Shown in pieces: positions 17,969 through 27,706 of a DNA stretch of 64,000 bases (its first letter is position 1; each line of letters opens with the position of its first letter). The position numbers and the translations under genes were made by a program. This DNA is from Prochlorococcus marinus str. MIT 1013 (GTDB taxonomy: Bacteria; Cyanobacteriota; Cyanobacteriia; PCC-6307; Cyanobiaceae), in contig NZ_CP114778.1 in the NCBI RefSeq assembly GCF_027359395.1, forward strand, positions 1,488,001 through 1,552,000. Direction: 5' to 3'. The notes beneath the pieces were generated by a model. The model was not told the DNA's origin, ran no database searches, and saw only the letters and a program-made list of their open reading frames with translations.

Positions 17969-18493
17969 TCAATTAGAATGATTTAGTTTTAGTAGTTGAC
18001 TTATAATTGCGTTGATTGATTTATCCTCAGCTATTTTTGATTTATTCGTAGCTAATTGACGACCTAAGACTAAAGATCCAAGATGAGTTAATTGAATGCG
18101 CATCGAAAGTAATAACTCCATACATCCTCCTCCTGAAAAACTTGCAATTGCAATTGGACGTTCGTTAAATAAACTACGAAAATCTGTTCCTTGCACAGAC
18201 AGCCAAGCTATTGCATTTGTAAGAATTGGAGGAATTGAGCCGTTATATTCAGGCGCGCAAATGACCCAGTGTGAGTGACTCTCCATTTGAGTATTGATCG
18301 ACTTAAGATTTTCTGGTGCTTTATCTTTTGAATTATGACGTGGATTAAATATAGGTAAATCATTTTTTGACTCTGTCAAATCAAGTAATTCGCATGAGTA
18401 ATTTAGTTCCTTGCCTGCGACTAGAAATCTTTTGGCTAGTTTGAGATTTTCACCATTACTAGCAGCTATAACAAGAAGCTTTTTATTAGACAT
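17969..18493 (-). CDS. NADPH-dependent FMN reductase family protein
   Basis: 174 residues, flavodoxin-like fold. The N-terminus KLLVIAASNGENLKLAKRFL is the phosphate-binding loop. The central WVICAPEYNGSIPPILTNAIAWLS carries the APEYNGS motif of NADPH-dependent FMN/azo reductases, and the PIAIASFSGGG stretch follows. It lies 50 bp after flv1 on the same strand. Supplying electrons or flavin to the flavodiiron pair is a reasonable inference from position but is not shown. Confidence 0.85.
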   Translation of the reverse strand: MSNKKLLVIAASNGENLKLAKRFLVAGKELNYSCELLDLTESKNDLPIFNPRHNSKDKAPENLKSINTQMESHSHWVICAPEYNGSIPPILTNAIAWLSVQGTDFRSLFNERPIAIASFSGGGCMELLLSMRIQLTHLGSLVLGRQLATNKSKIAEDKSINAIISQLLKLNHSN

Positions 18494-18543
18494 TGTGAAT
18501 CAAAAAGGAAGTGTGAATGGATGATGTCGTTTTTGTAATGGAT

Positions 18544-20395
18544 CTAGTAGCTCGCTCCGGTTTTTCGATGATGAACTGCTGTTACTCCATCTTTTTTAAT
18601 GACTTTTCCATGTTTAATCTCAGCATATATCAGCCAATGATCCCCACACTCCATTCGTTGACTAACTGTACCCTCCAGCCACGCTAAAGCTTCGTTTAAT
18701 AATGGCTGATTGCTTGGACTTAATTTAATCTCTAGATCGGTAAATCTATTATCTCCAGGTTTGAATGATTGGAGAAATTGTTTAAGGAGGCTTTGGTGAT
18801 TGTTTTGCTCTAAAATGTTTAGAGCAAAGTTATCTCCTGTATGAAGTAAGTTTTCTACAGCTCTTTCTTTAGCGACTGCAATCGTAATACCAGGAGGAGA
18901 AAAGCTTGCTTGACTAACCCAACTTGCAACCATAGCTCCGCTAATCAGATTATTTTCATCTCCTTTTTGAGCAGTCAATATACATAGTGATCCGACGACT
19001 CTTCCTAGTGCATTAATTGTTGGATCACTTTTACTTGTATTTAAACCTACATTAGCCTTTCTTTGTTGACGTAATTTTGCATTAATTAATTGCTTACCAA
19101 ATTGGATACCTGTTTCTTCAAGTTTTTTAATCATTAAAGGATCAGGACTAAATTTGATTTTGATGGGTTCGAATCCAAATTTAAAGCCTCCATCTTTTAA
19201 TTTTTTTTCAAGTAAATCAAGAGCTTCCCCACTCCATCCATAACTTCCAAATACTCCAGCCGGCTTTCCTCTATCTCCCTCAGCCAAAAGCGAGCCAAGT
19301 GCTGAAACAATCGGTGTGGGTGCATGTCCTCCTAATGTTGGTGATCCAATTAAATATCCATCTGCTTTACGAATTTCAATGACTAAGCTATCTGATGCGG
19401 TGAATTCACAATTAATAATCTTAACTTTGACCCCTGTTTTACTAATTCCTCTAGCAATGGCATCAGCAATAGCAGCAGTATTTCCATATGCACTTGCAAA
19501 TAATAGAGCAACTCTTAAGTTGCTGTATTTTTGGCTTTCTCCCCAGCTTTGGTAGTTGTTTAATAAACTCCTCCAACTACCGCTGATTGCAGGTCCATGT
19601 CCAGGTACTATCGTATCAATCTCAAAGTCTTCAAATTTTTCGATAATACTATTGACTTGTGTAGACATTGGTGCCATTAGACAATCGAAGTAATGTCTTC
19701 TCTCTTCTTCCGTGCTACTACTGTTTAATTCAGCCCATTTTTCTTCATAAACATGCGCACCAAATAATTTATCACTCATCAATAAACCAGTTTGCTTTTC
19801 AAAAACAATTAGTCCACCAGGCCAACGAGCTGTTGGCGCGGGAATGAAAATAACCTCAAAATTACTTTCGAGTGAAAGAGTTTCTAATTGTTTAATGATT
19901 TGTATATTTGGAAGAACTTCAACTGTCTCCAATGCTTCTTTAGGATTTGTATTTTGCGAGGGTTTTCGTAAATTCCAAATCTCTTTGAATAATTTTGCAC
20001 CTGGATTAGAACAAATAATAGTTAAATTTTTATATTTCATATTCATTCTTTTCACAAAAGCTACTTTATTGGGATTGATATGACCCATGACTAACTTAAT
20101 TGCAGACGAATCATTGCTAATTAATGTCTCAAACTCGTCTAAAAATTCTTTTTCAAATGTTAAACCAGGAGGGTGAATTAAAATATAATCTTGTGATTTA
20201 GAATGTTCATCTTGAGAAGACTTAAATAAAAAAGAATTAGTGCAACTACCTTTTTCAAGAGAATATTCAACTTCAAATCTTGTTCTTTTTGGGTTTAGGC
20301 TTCTTAAGCAAATGAAGTTCTCCTCAACGGGAATCTGAATGGTTTTTTTTTATGAAAGTATTTAAATTTGGCGAAGAAATATTTTCTACTGTCAT
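18544..20395 (-). CDS. flv1: Flavodiiron protein Flv1-type, frameshifted at a run of nine A
   Basis: The uninterrupted frame runs from 18544 to an ATG at 20088, but coding sequence continues upstream in the same frame: IPVEENFICLRSLNPKRTRF, then FEVEYSLEKGSCTNSFLF, the normal Flv N-terminus. A natural start, ATG at 20395 (MTVENISSPNLNTFI), lies 2 bp after the flv3 stop but is out of frame by one base at the A9 tract (20343-20351 on the plus strand as T9). With eight A the protein would be complete, about 616 residues. Domains are a beta-lactamase-like core with noncanonical diiron ligands (MGHINPNK for HxExDH, RWPGG for HWPD), a flavodoxin domain (FASAYGNTAAIADAIA) and a C-terminal flavin-reductase domain (VASWVSQASFSPPGITIAVA). 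Flv1/Flv3 heterodimers reduce O2 at the acceptor side of photosystem I. Confidence 0.85.
20343..20351 (-). promoter_or_regulatory. A9 homopolymer, slippage site within flv1
   Basis: Nine consecutive A on the coding strand at codons about 16-18 of the expected flv1 start. Loss of one A joins the upstream ATG with the long downstream frame. It is a candidate for transcriptional slippage or replication-slippage phase variation; an assembly error is the main alternative. Confidence 0.6.
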
Positions 20396-20397
20396 TA

Positions 20398-22173
20398 TTA
20401 ATAATTACTACCAACTCTTCTGTGATGAACTGCTGTTTTACTTTGAGTATTAGATAAATTACCTTTTTCAACTGATGAATAAATAATCCAATGATCTGTT
20501 GTCTCCATTCTTTGAATAACTTTACATGAAAGGAACGCTAACGCATCAGATAGAACTGGTCCTCCAGCTGCGAGATCATTCATTAATTCAATTCCTTCAA
20601 ATCGATTAGCACCTGGTGGAAAACGTTTTAAAAAGTGTCTGAAGAGGTGCAAATAGTTATTTTCTTGAAGGATATTGAGAACAAAACGATCATTGACTTG
20701 TAATAGTGATTCAATGGCTCTATCTTTAGCCACAGCTACGGTTATTCCAGGGGGTTCAAAACTTGCTTGACTAACCCAACTTGCAACCATCGCACCGTCT
20801 CGACTGTCCGAGCCTTCACTATCTTTCGCTGTAACAATGTAGAGTCCACCGCTTAAGCAACCAAGTGCTTTATTTAAGTCTCCATCAAGGCTTTTAGTAG
20901 CAGCTAAATTTTTCTTTCTAGTAAGAATTTGACCTAAATCTGTACCAGCTTCTTCAAATTGTTGATAAACACTTTTGTTTGGTTCGTCACGAACTCGAAG
21001 TGGTTTAAAAGCTTCTTTTTGTCCAAGCTTTCTTAATTGGTTGGTAATAAAGTCAATAGGCTCTTCATTTCCACCATAGGAGTCATAAGTCGCTACCCAC
21101 TGCTTTTGTTTTAAGGATGCAAGTAAGGTTCCAATATTGCTTTGTAATTCTGAATCAGATTTGATGGGCCAAGTTGGTACAACAACTGCACTGGCGTCAC
21201 TAATTAAAGCACTTAACTCTTGAGTGTCTGAAGCAATAAGATCGACTAATTGGACTGGAGCATTTGCCTTGCCTATGCCATGAGCAATTGCTTGACTAAG
21301 CCGATCACAAAAGCCATATTGGCTGAGATAGCAAACCACAGCGTAATTTTCTCCTGTACTTCTTTGCTTACTCCATTCTCTGTAATGATTCAGCCATAAC
21401 TGCGTATTAAAATTAAGAATTGGTCCATGTCCAACACCAATAGTATTGATAGTTGGCAATGCATCAATTTTTTTTAATGCCTGAACTACGCTGCGGGCAT
21501 TAGGACCCATGAGGCAGTCATAATAAAATCGAAAATCTTCATTTAATGAGCTTGGATTTTCGTCATACAATTTTTCTGAGCAATAATGTAAACCAAACGC
21601 ATCACAAGTATATAAAACTTGTGTACCGTGATCAAAAGAAAAAATAGTATCGGGCCAGTGTAGATTTGGTGCACTAATAAATTCAATTTTATGCTCGATT
21701 CCGCTGATTGAATTAATTTCTAAATTGAGTTCTTCTCCACTTTTGACTGCTCGTGACCTAAAAGGTTGATGAATTTGATCTTCTAGGAATTTTATAGCTA
21801 CTTTAGATGCGACGATTTCAATATTTGGATTTAATTCAATTAAGTATTTTATGAGTCCTGAATGATCCGGCTCCGTATGACTGACTATTAAATAATCAAT
21901 TTCTGTTGGATTGATTTGTTGTCTTAGCTTTTCAAACCAAATATCTTTAAACTTTAAATGACTTGTATCTATAAGAGCAGTTTTTTTGCCTCTTATTAAA
22001 AAACTATTATATGTTGTCCCATTTCGAAGGCCAAATTCAATATCAAACCTGCTTCGATCCCAATCCAATGACCTTAAAGTGTGTGTATCTGCAGCAATTT
22101 GTTCATATTGCAGTGAAAGCTTTGGAGTATCACTTTTCTGATTTTCTAAAGCTGTCGATTCAGTAAAAATCAT
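20398..22173 (-). CDS. flv3: Flavodiiron protein Flv3
   Basis: 591 residues, complete three-domain cyanobacterial (class C) flavodiiron protein. The N-terminal part LRSLDWDRSRFDIEFGLRNG is typical of Flv3. Canonical diiron ligands are visible: HTEPDH near residues 98-103, HWPD, CDAFG and GHGP. A flavodoxin domain (VVCYLSQYGFCDRLSQAIAH) and a flavin-reductase-like C-terminal domain (MVASWVSQASFEPPGITVAV) follow. It catalyses NAD(P)H- or ferredoxin-driven O2 reduction to water that protects photosystem I, together with Flv1. It is the first gene of an operon with flv1 and the FMN reductase gene, and is divergent from alaS across 292 bp. Confidence 0.95.
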   Translation of the reverse strand: MIFTESTALENQKSDTPKLSLQYEQIAADTHTLRSLDWDRSRFDIEFGLRNGTTYNSFLIRGKKTALIDTSHLKFKDIWFEKLRQQINPTEIDYLIVSHTEPDHSGLIKYLIELNPNIEIVASKVAIKFLEDQIHQPFRSRAVKSGEELNLEINSISGIEHKIEFISAPNLHWPDTIFSFDHGTQVLYTCDAFGLHYCSEKLYDENPSSLNEDFRFYYDCLMGPNARSVVQALKKIDALPTINTIGVGHGPILNFNTQLWLNHYREWSKQRSTGENYAVVCYLSQYGFCDRLSQAIAHGIGKANAPVQLVDLIASDTQELSALISDASAVVVPTWPIKSDSELQSNIGTLLASLKQKQWVATYDSYGGNEEPIDFITNQLRKLGQKEAFKPLRVRDEPNKSVYQQFEEAGTDLGQILTRKKNLAATKSLDGDLNKALGCLSGGLYIVTAKDSEGSDSRDGAMVASWVSQASFEPPGITVAVAKDRAIESLLQVNDRFVLNILQENNYLHLFRHFLKRFPPGANRFEGIELMNDLAAGGPVLSDALAFLSCKVIQRMETTDHWIIYSSVEKGNLSNTQSKTAVHHRRVGSNY

Positions 22174-22465
22174 GTTCCTAAAGCCATTAATTAGAGGAAG
22201 CCTGAAGGTTGCAATAAATCAGGTAGCTAAGTGAAAATACCTAGTTCATTTCCAAATATAATAGGATATTGGGGTTTGTAAGTGTGATACTGCTTCCCGT
22301 AAATAGTATTTGTTTGCAATAAGCAAGCTTGTCGAATGATTTTTTTGAATATTTTGTCTTTCGAAGTCTCACGGGTTTCCATTTTGGTATTGTTTAGGGT
22401 GAGTTGAGCACATTTGAAGTTTTTGTGATTGTTTTCAAAAACCTTTTTAGAGATAATTTTTAGGT

Positions 22466-25126
22466 ATGCAAAAAAATTCTTCCTCCTCAATAAATCCGCC
22501 ATTCCTTTCGGGAGATGAGATAAGAGAAGCATTTATAAATTTTTTTATCCAACATAATCATAAGAAACTTGCAAGTTCTTCTTTGATTCCAGATGATCCA
22601 ACAGTTTTATTGACAATTGCGGGTATGTTACCTTTTAAGCCTATTTTCTTAGGATTAAAAGAGTCTTCTACTCCGAGGGCAACATCCAGTCAAAAATGTA
22701 TAAGAACGAATGATATTGAAAATGTAGGGAAAACTGCGAGGCATCATACTTTTTTTGAGATGCTAGGTAATTTTTCTTTTGGTGACTATTTTAAAAAAGA
22801 GGCAATTCAATGGGCCTGGGAATTAACTACTGAGGTTTTTCGACTAAATCCACAGAATATAGTTATTAGTGTTTTTGAAGAAGACTCAGAAGCAGAGAAA
22901 ATATGGAAAGAGGTTGTAGGGGTTGATGCAAAAAGAATCATTAGAATGGGTGCTTCTGATAATTTTTGGTCATCTGGTGCTACAGGACCTTGTGGTCCAT
23001 GTTCGGAACTTTATTTTGATTTTAAACCGGAATTAGGAAGTGATGGAATAGATCTTGAAGACGATAGTCGATTTATAGAATTTTATAATTTGGTTTTTAT
23101 GCAATACAACCGTGACTTAAATGGCAATCTTGAACCATTGGCGAATTGTCATATTGATACAGGAATGGGCTTAGAAAGAATGGCTCAAATCTTGCAAAAA
23201 AAATCTAACAATTACGAAACGGATCTTATTTTTCCTCTCATTGAGGCAGCGGCTTTATTAGCTCAAATTACTTATGAAACTACAAATAAAAAAAATAAAA
23301 CATCATTAAAAATTATTGGAGATCATTGCAGAGCTGTCACTCATTTAATTTGCGATGGTGTAAGTGCTAGTAATCTAGGGCGAGGCTATATACTTCGTCG
23401 TCTCATACGGCGTATGATTCGGCATGGTCGACTGGTAGGTATTAATCAGCCGTTTTTACCACAGCTGGCTGAAGTGGCTATTGAGTTGATGAAAAATGCT
23501 TATCCTCAATTACTTGAGAAAAAGAAAATTATTCTTAATGAGTTAAAAATAGAAGAATCTCGTTTTCTTGAAACGCTTGAACGGGGAGAGAAACTTTTGG
23601 CAGAGATAACAGCTCATGAATGTGATCTTATCTCTGGTTCGCAGGCATTTGAGCTTTATGATACTTATGGTTTTCCTTTGGAATTAACAGAAGAGATCGC
23701 GAATGAAAAAGGTATTTCTGTTGATATTAATGGTTTTGAGAGGGAGATGGCAAAGCAACGCAAACGTGCAAAAGATGCTTCTGTCAGTATTGATTTAACT
23801 GAAGAAGGTTCAATTGAGAGAGAAATTTCTTTATTTGATGAAACAAAATTTGAGGGCTATGAAAAATTAGAAACCACTGCAACTGTGATAGGCATCTTTA
23901 AAAATAATGAATTAGTAAAACAAGCTGTTCAGGGTGATTTAGTCAAGATTATTGTTAATAGAACGCCTTTTTATGCTGAGTCTGGTGGTCAAATCGGAGA
24001 TAAAGGCTTAATAACGTCTCAAGATCTTGAGGTCTCTATAGAAAATGTTCGAAAAAAGAAGAATATTTTTATTCATTCCGGAATTGTTAACACTGGAGTT
24101 CTAAAAGTTAACTCACCTGTTCAGATGAATGTTACTCCATCTTTTCGTCAACGAACTACATCAAATCACACCGCTACACATCTATTGCAATCAGCTTTAA
24201 AGTTATCGATTGACTCAAGTGTAAGTCAAAGAGGCTCGTTAGTTTCAAATGATCGATTGAGATTTGATTTTAATGCTCCAAAACCTCTCACAATAAAAGA
24301 ACTTGAAGATATGGAAGTACGAATAAATCAATGGATTATTGAAGATCATCCAATTCAAATTAAAATAATGCCAATTCAGGAGGCTATGGCTGCTGGTGCT
24401 TTGGCAATGTTTGGTGAGAAATATGGCGATGTGGTACGTGTTGTGGATGTTCCAGGTGTTTCTATGGAGTTATGTGGAGGAACCCATGTAACTCGCACGT
24501 CACAACTAGGTACGTTTAAGATTATTAATGAGACAGGTATTGCTTCTGGTATCAGACGAATAGAGGCCATAGCTGGTCCATCAGTTTTAGATTATTTTAA
24601 TGAACGTGATTTGGTAGTTAAGGAGTTAAGTAAATCATTCAAAGTTCAATCATATGAAATTGTTGAGAGAGTCTCATCTCTTCAACAGGAATTGAAAGAT
24701 AAAACAAAAGAACTTATCAAAGTAAAAAATGAACTCGCTTTGTCAAAGGCATTGTGTTTGGCGAGTTATGCAAAATCTGTTGGTAAAAGTAAATTATTAA
24801 TTAGACGTTTAGATGGAGTTGACGGGTCTGGATTGCAATCTGCGGCTTCAAGTTTAATAGATCATTTAGGCAAGCATTCTGCTGTTGTTTTTGGAGGCAT
24901 TCCAAATCAGGAGATCGATACTAAATTAGTTTTTGTTGCTGCATTTTCTCCTGATTTAGTCTCAGATGGTTTACATGCAGGCAAATTTATAAGTGGGGTT
25001 GCAAAAATGTGCGGCGGCGGCGGCGGCGGTCGTCCAAATCTCGCCCAAGCTGGTGGTAGTCAACCTCAATCGTTGGATCTAGCTTTAGAAAAAGCTAATG
25101 AGGATTTGACTCAACAATTGTCTTGA
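22466..25126 (+). CDS. alaS: Alanine--tRNA ligase
   Basis: 886 residues, full-length. The class II catalytic core shows RATSSQKCIRTNDIENVGKT, RHHTFFEMLGNFSFGDYFKK and GMGLERM. The editing domain has zinc-binding HTATHLL and the later CGGTHVTRT. A coiled coil follows, then the C-terminal Ala domain with a poly-glycine stretch (KMCGGGGGGRPNLAQAGG). It charges tRNA-Ala and edits misactivated Ser/Gly. It is divergent from flv3 and convergent with speA, whose stop lies 1 bp away. The glycine stretch is encoded by repeated GGC units, unusual in this AT-rich context but conserved in the protein family. Confidence 0.97.
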   Translation: MQKNSSSSINPPFLSGDEIREAFINFFIQHNHKKLASSSLIPDDPTVLLTIAGMLPFKPIFLGLKESSTPRATSSQKCIRTNDIENVGKTARHHTFFEMLGNFSFGDYFKKEAIQWAWELTTEVFRLNPQNIVISVFEEDSEAEKIWKEVVGVDAKRIIRMGASDNFWSSGATGPCGPCSELYFDFKPELGSDGIDLEDDSRFIEFYNLVFMQYNRDLNGNLEPLANCHIDTGMGLERMAQILQKKSNNYETDLIFPLIEAAALLAQITYETTNKKNKTSLKIIGDHCRAVTHLICDGVSASNLGRGYILRRLIRRMIRHGRLVGINQPFLPQLAEVAIELMKNAYPQLLEKKKIILNELKIEESRFLETLERGEKLLAEITAHECDLISGSQAFELYDTYGFPLELTEEIANEKGISVDINGFEREMAKQRKRAKDASVSIDLTEEGSIEREISLFDETKFEGYEKLETTATVIGIFKNNELVKQAVQGDLVKIIVNRTPFYAESGGQIGDKGLITSQDLEVSIENVRKKKNIFIHSGIVNTGVLKVNSPVQMNVTPSFRQRTTSNHTATHLLQSALKLSIDSSVSQRGSLVSNDRLRFDFNAPKPLTIKELEDMEVRINQWIIEDHPIQIKIMPIQEAMAAGALAMFGEKYGDVVRVVDVPGVSMELCGGTHVTRTSQLGTFKIINETGIASGIRRIEAIAGPSVLDYFNERDLVVKELSKSFKVQSYEIVERVSSLQQELKDKTKELIKVKNELALSKALCLASYAKSVGKSKLLIRRLDGVDGSGLQSAASSLIDHLGKHSAVVFGGIPNQEIDTKLVFVAAFSPDLVSDGLHAGKFISGVAKMCGGGGGGRPNLAQAGGSQPQSLDLALEKANEDLTQQLS

Positions 25127-25127
25127 T

Positions 25128-27071
25128 TTAGCTCTGTAGGTAAGTGCTTTGGCGGAGGCTGGCTTCTACATGCTCTATTAGTTTTTGCGCATCATGGATT
25201 TTTAGATGCCCGCCTTGAATAGCTAATTCGCTTGATTTTCGTAATCGCTCTAATAATAATTCTGGATCATGTTCCAAATATTCAAGAACATTTGATTTTG
25301 TATTCCCACGAATGACATGCTCAACTTTATATTTCCCTTTTTCTGAAAATCTTATATGGACTGCATTAGTACTCCCAAATAAATTATGTAGATTTCCCAT
25401 TACTTCTTGATAGGCGCCACCTAAGAAAAGACCAATTAGATATTTTTCGTCTTGATTAAATTCATGAAGAGGTAGCAAATTTTTAATTTTTCCATTATCA
25501 ATAAATTGGTCAAGCTTTCCATCTGAATCGCATGTTAAATCTGCAAAGTGACCGAGTTTCTTCGGTTCTTTGTTAAGCCGATGGATTGGCATAATTGGAA
25601 AAACTTGATCAATGGCCCAAGTGTCTGGAGCCGATCTAAATACGGAAAGATTTGCGTAATACGTTACGGCTAAGCTTTCACTTAATTTCTTTAGTTCTTT
25701 AGGTAGAAGTATATTTTTTGGTAACTGATTAACTATTGTTTTTGCACAGGCCCATGTCAACTGCTCAGCTTTTGCACGTTCAACTAAATCTATATAACCG
25801 AGTCGAAAAGCCGCTAGTGCATCTGCTTTAAATTTAAGAGAATCATTCCATGCTTCTTGTAGTTTGGCTAAATCTTCTTCTTGCTTAAGTTCTAGAGCAT
25901 TTAGATGGACTAATGTTTCACGTAAATTTCTTACAGAGAGACATTCTTTTTCATCTTCTTTAGGAATGTCAGAAGGCAACGAATTTTTGCCTAAAATATT
26001 GAAGATTAAGATTGAAAAGTGACTAGCAATAGCTCTTCCACTCTCTGTAATTAAAGTGGGTAATGGTATCTTTTTTGATTCACAACATTCTTTAATTGTT
26101 GCTACTACATCATTTGCATAATTTTGAAGCGAATAGTTAGTAGATGCTATTGAGGCAGTTTGACTTCCATCGTAATCAATTCCTAAACCACCTCCAACAT
26201 CTAAGTATCCCATAGGTGCCCCAAGATTAATTAATTCGGCATAAATTTGTCCTGCTTCTTGTAAGGCATCTTTTAAAACACCTATATCGTTAATTTGACT
26301 CCCTAGATGAAAATGTAAAAGCTTTAATTCATTGAGAAGATTTGCTTCTTTTAACCTTTTGATTGCTTTCAAAATTTCTGGAATTGAAAGTCCAAATTTC
26401 GACTTGTCACCAATCGAGCTTCTCCATCTTCCACTGCTTTGACTTGATAGTTTCGCTCGTATTCCTATGAGTGGAGATGCTCCCAGTAAATTACTAGATT
26501 TGATTATAAGATCAACATCACTCGCTTGTTCTATAACTACTATAGGTTGACGTCCAAGCTGACGTGCTAAAATAGCTGTTTCAATATAACGTTTATCTTT
26601 ATAGCCATTACATATGAGTAAAGCTTTAGGATCTTCTAAGCTTGATAAAGCAATTAGTAACTCTGGTTTGCTTCCAGCTTCTAAGCCAAAATTCCATTTG
26701 GAACCACAGGTGATTAATTCTTCAACTACGTGACGCTGTTGATTACATTTGATTGGGAATACACCTTGGTATTTTCCTTGATATTGATAGTCATTAATTG
26801 CTTTTTCAAAAGCTTTATGTAAGTTTTTTAAGCAGTCTTCGAGAATATCATCAAATCTTATTAACAGAGGAAATTTTAGTTTTCGACTTTCGAGTTCATC
26901 TAAGAGTTCCATCAAATCATGAGATTTATTTTTGGAACCGTTAGGACAAATACTAATATTCCCTTTTTCATTGATTGTGAAATAACCCTTTCCCCATCGA
27001 TCAATCCCATAGAGGTCTGAGCTGTTTTGGACAGTCCAATAGAGAGATTGATTAGTATTTTTCACAGTCAT
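25128..27071 (-). CDS. speA: Biosynthetic arginine decarboxylase
   Basis: 647 residues, PLP-dependent fold III enzyme converting arginine to agmatine, first step of one polyamine route. Visible motifs: the PLP-lysine region YQGVFPIKCNQQRHVVEE, the glycine loop YLDVGGGLGIDYDGS, and ITESGRAIASH. Near the C-terminus GLFLGGAYQEVMGNLHNLFG and IRFSEKGKYKV are typical of SpeA. Length matches the family. The start ATG lies 142 bp from the divergent ndk start. Confidence 0.95.
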   Translation of the reverse strand: MTVKNTNQSLYWTVQNSSDLYGIDRWGKGYFTINEKGNISICPNGSKNKSHDLMELLDELESRKLKFPLLIRFDDILEDCLKNLHKAFEKAINDYQYQGKYQGVFPIKCNQQRHVVEELITCGSKWNFGLEAGSKPELLIALSSLEDPKALLICNGYKDKRYIETAILARQLGRQPIVVIEQASDVDLIIKSSNLLGASPLIGIRAKLSSQSSGRWRSSIGDKSKFGLSIPEILKAIKRLKEANLLNELKLLHFHLGSQINDIGVLKDALQEAGQIYAELINLGAPMGYLDVGGGLGIDYDGSQTASIASTNYSLQNYANDVVATIKECCESKKIPLPTLITESGRAIASHFSILIFNILGKNSLPSDIPKEDEKECLSVRNLRETLVHLNALELKQEEDLAKLQEAWNDSLKFKADALAAFRLGYIDLVERAKAEQLTWACAKTIVNQLPKNILLPKELKKLSESLAVTYYANLSVFRSAPDTWAIDQVFPIMPIHRLNKEPKKLGHFADLTCDSDGKLDQFIDNGKIKNLLPLHEFNQDEKYLIGLFLGGAYQEVMGNLHNLFGSTNAVHIRFSEKGKYKVEHVIRGNTKSNVLEYLEHDPELLLERLRKSSELAIQGGHLKIHDAQKLIEHVEASLRQSTYLQS

Positions 27072-27213
27072 TTATGCGATAACAAAGTGGCCAAGTTTTG
27101 ATCATTCACGATTAATACAATTAAATCTAAGAACAGTTTTATTAAGTGTCATGTTTTACTTGCCAAGAGGGTAGTTTTAGGAAGACTATGGCTTCATATT
27201 ATTCAATATCGCA

Positions 27214-27669
27214 ATGACTTTGGAAAGAACCTTTGTTGCTATCAAGCCAGATGGTGTGCAAAGAGGTTTAATTGCTGAGATTCTTGGTCGTTTTGAAACG
27301 AAAGGATTTAAATTAGTAGGTCTAAAGCAACTAACCCCAAGCAAAGAACTTGCTGAAAAACACTACGGTGTTCACAAAGATCGTCCTTTCTTTTCAGGTT
27401 TAGTTGATTTCATAACAAGTGGGCCTGTTGTCGCGATGGTTTGGGAGGGTGAAGGTGTTATTGCAAGTGCAAGAAAATTGATTGGAGCAACAAAGCCTCT
27501 TGAGGCTGAACCGGGAACTATTAGAGGTGATTTAGCTGTGAACATTGGTCGTAATGTCATTCATGGTTCTGATGGTTCTGACACAGCAGCTTTTGAAATC
27601 GATCTATGGTTTCAGGAAAATGAACTTGTTGATTGGACACCATCAGATCAATCATGGAGAGTTGAATAA
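27214..27669 (+). CDS. ndk: Nucleoside diphosphate kinase
   Basis: 151 residues, full-length. It begins [20 protein letters not shown], carries [17 protein letters not shown], and has the active-site histidine in NVIHGSDG (His117), phosphorylated during transfer of the gamma-phosphate between nucleotides. Cytosolic. It is convergent with thiO, 37 bp apart, and divergent from speA. Confidence 0.97.
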   Translation: MTLERTFVAIKPDGVQRGLIAEILGRFETKGFKLVGLKQLTPSKELAEKHYGVHKDRPFFSGLVDFITSGPVVAMVWEGEGVIASARKLIGATKPLEAEPGTIRGDLAVNIGRNVIHGSDGSDTAAFEIDLWFQENELVDWTPSDQSWRVE

Positions 27670-27706
27670 ATTATTGTTGAACTCCACAATCTGTTTTGAG
27701 TGGTTT

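Noticed and set aside
22227-22532. 101-codon minus-strand frame across the alaS start
   Set aside because: It overlaps the certain alaS N-terminus and the flv3/alaS promoter space.
25008-25030. GGC-rich tract as a possible unstable microsatellite
   Set aside because: It encodes the conserved poly-glycine of alanyl-tRNA synthetases, so it is explained by protein constraint.
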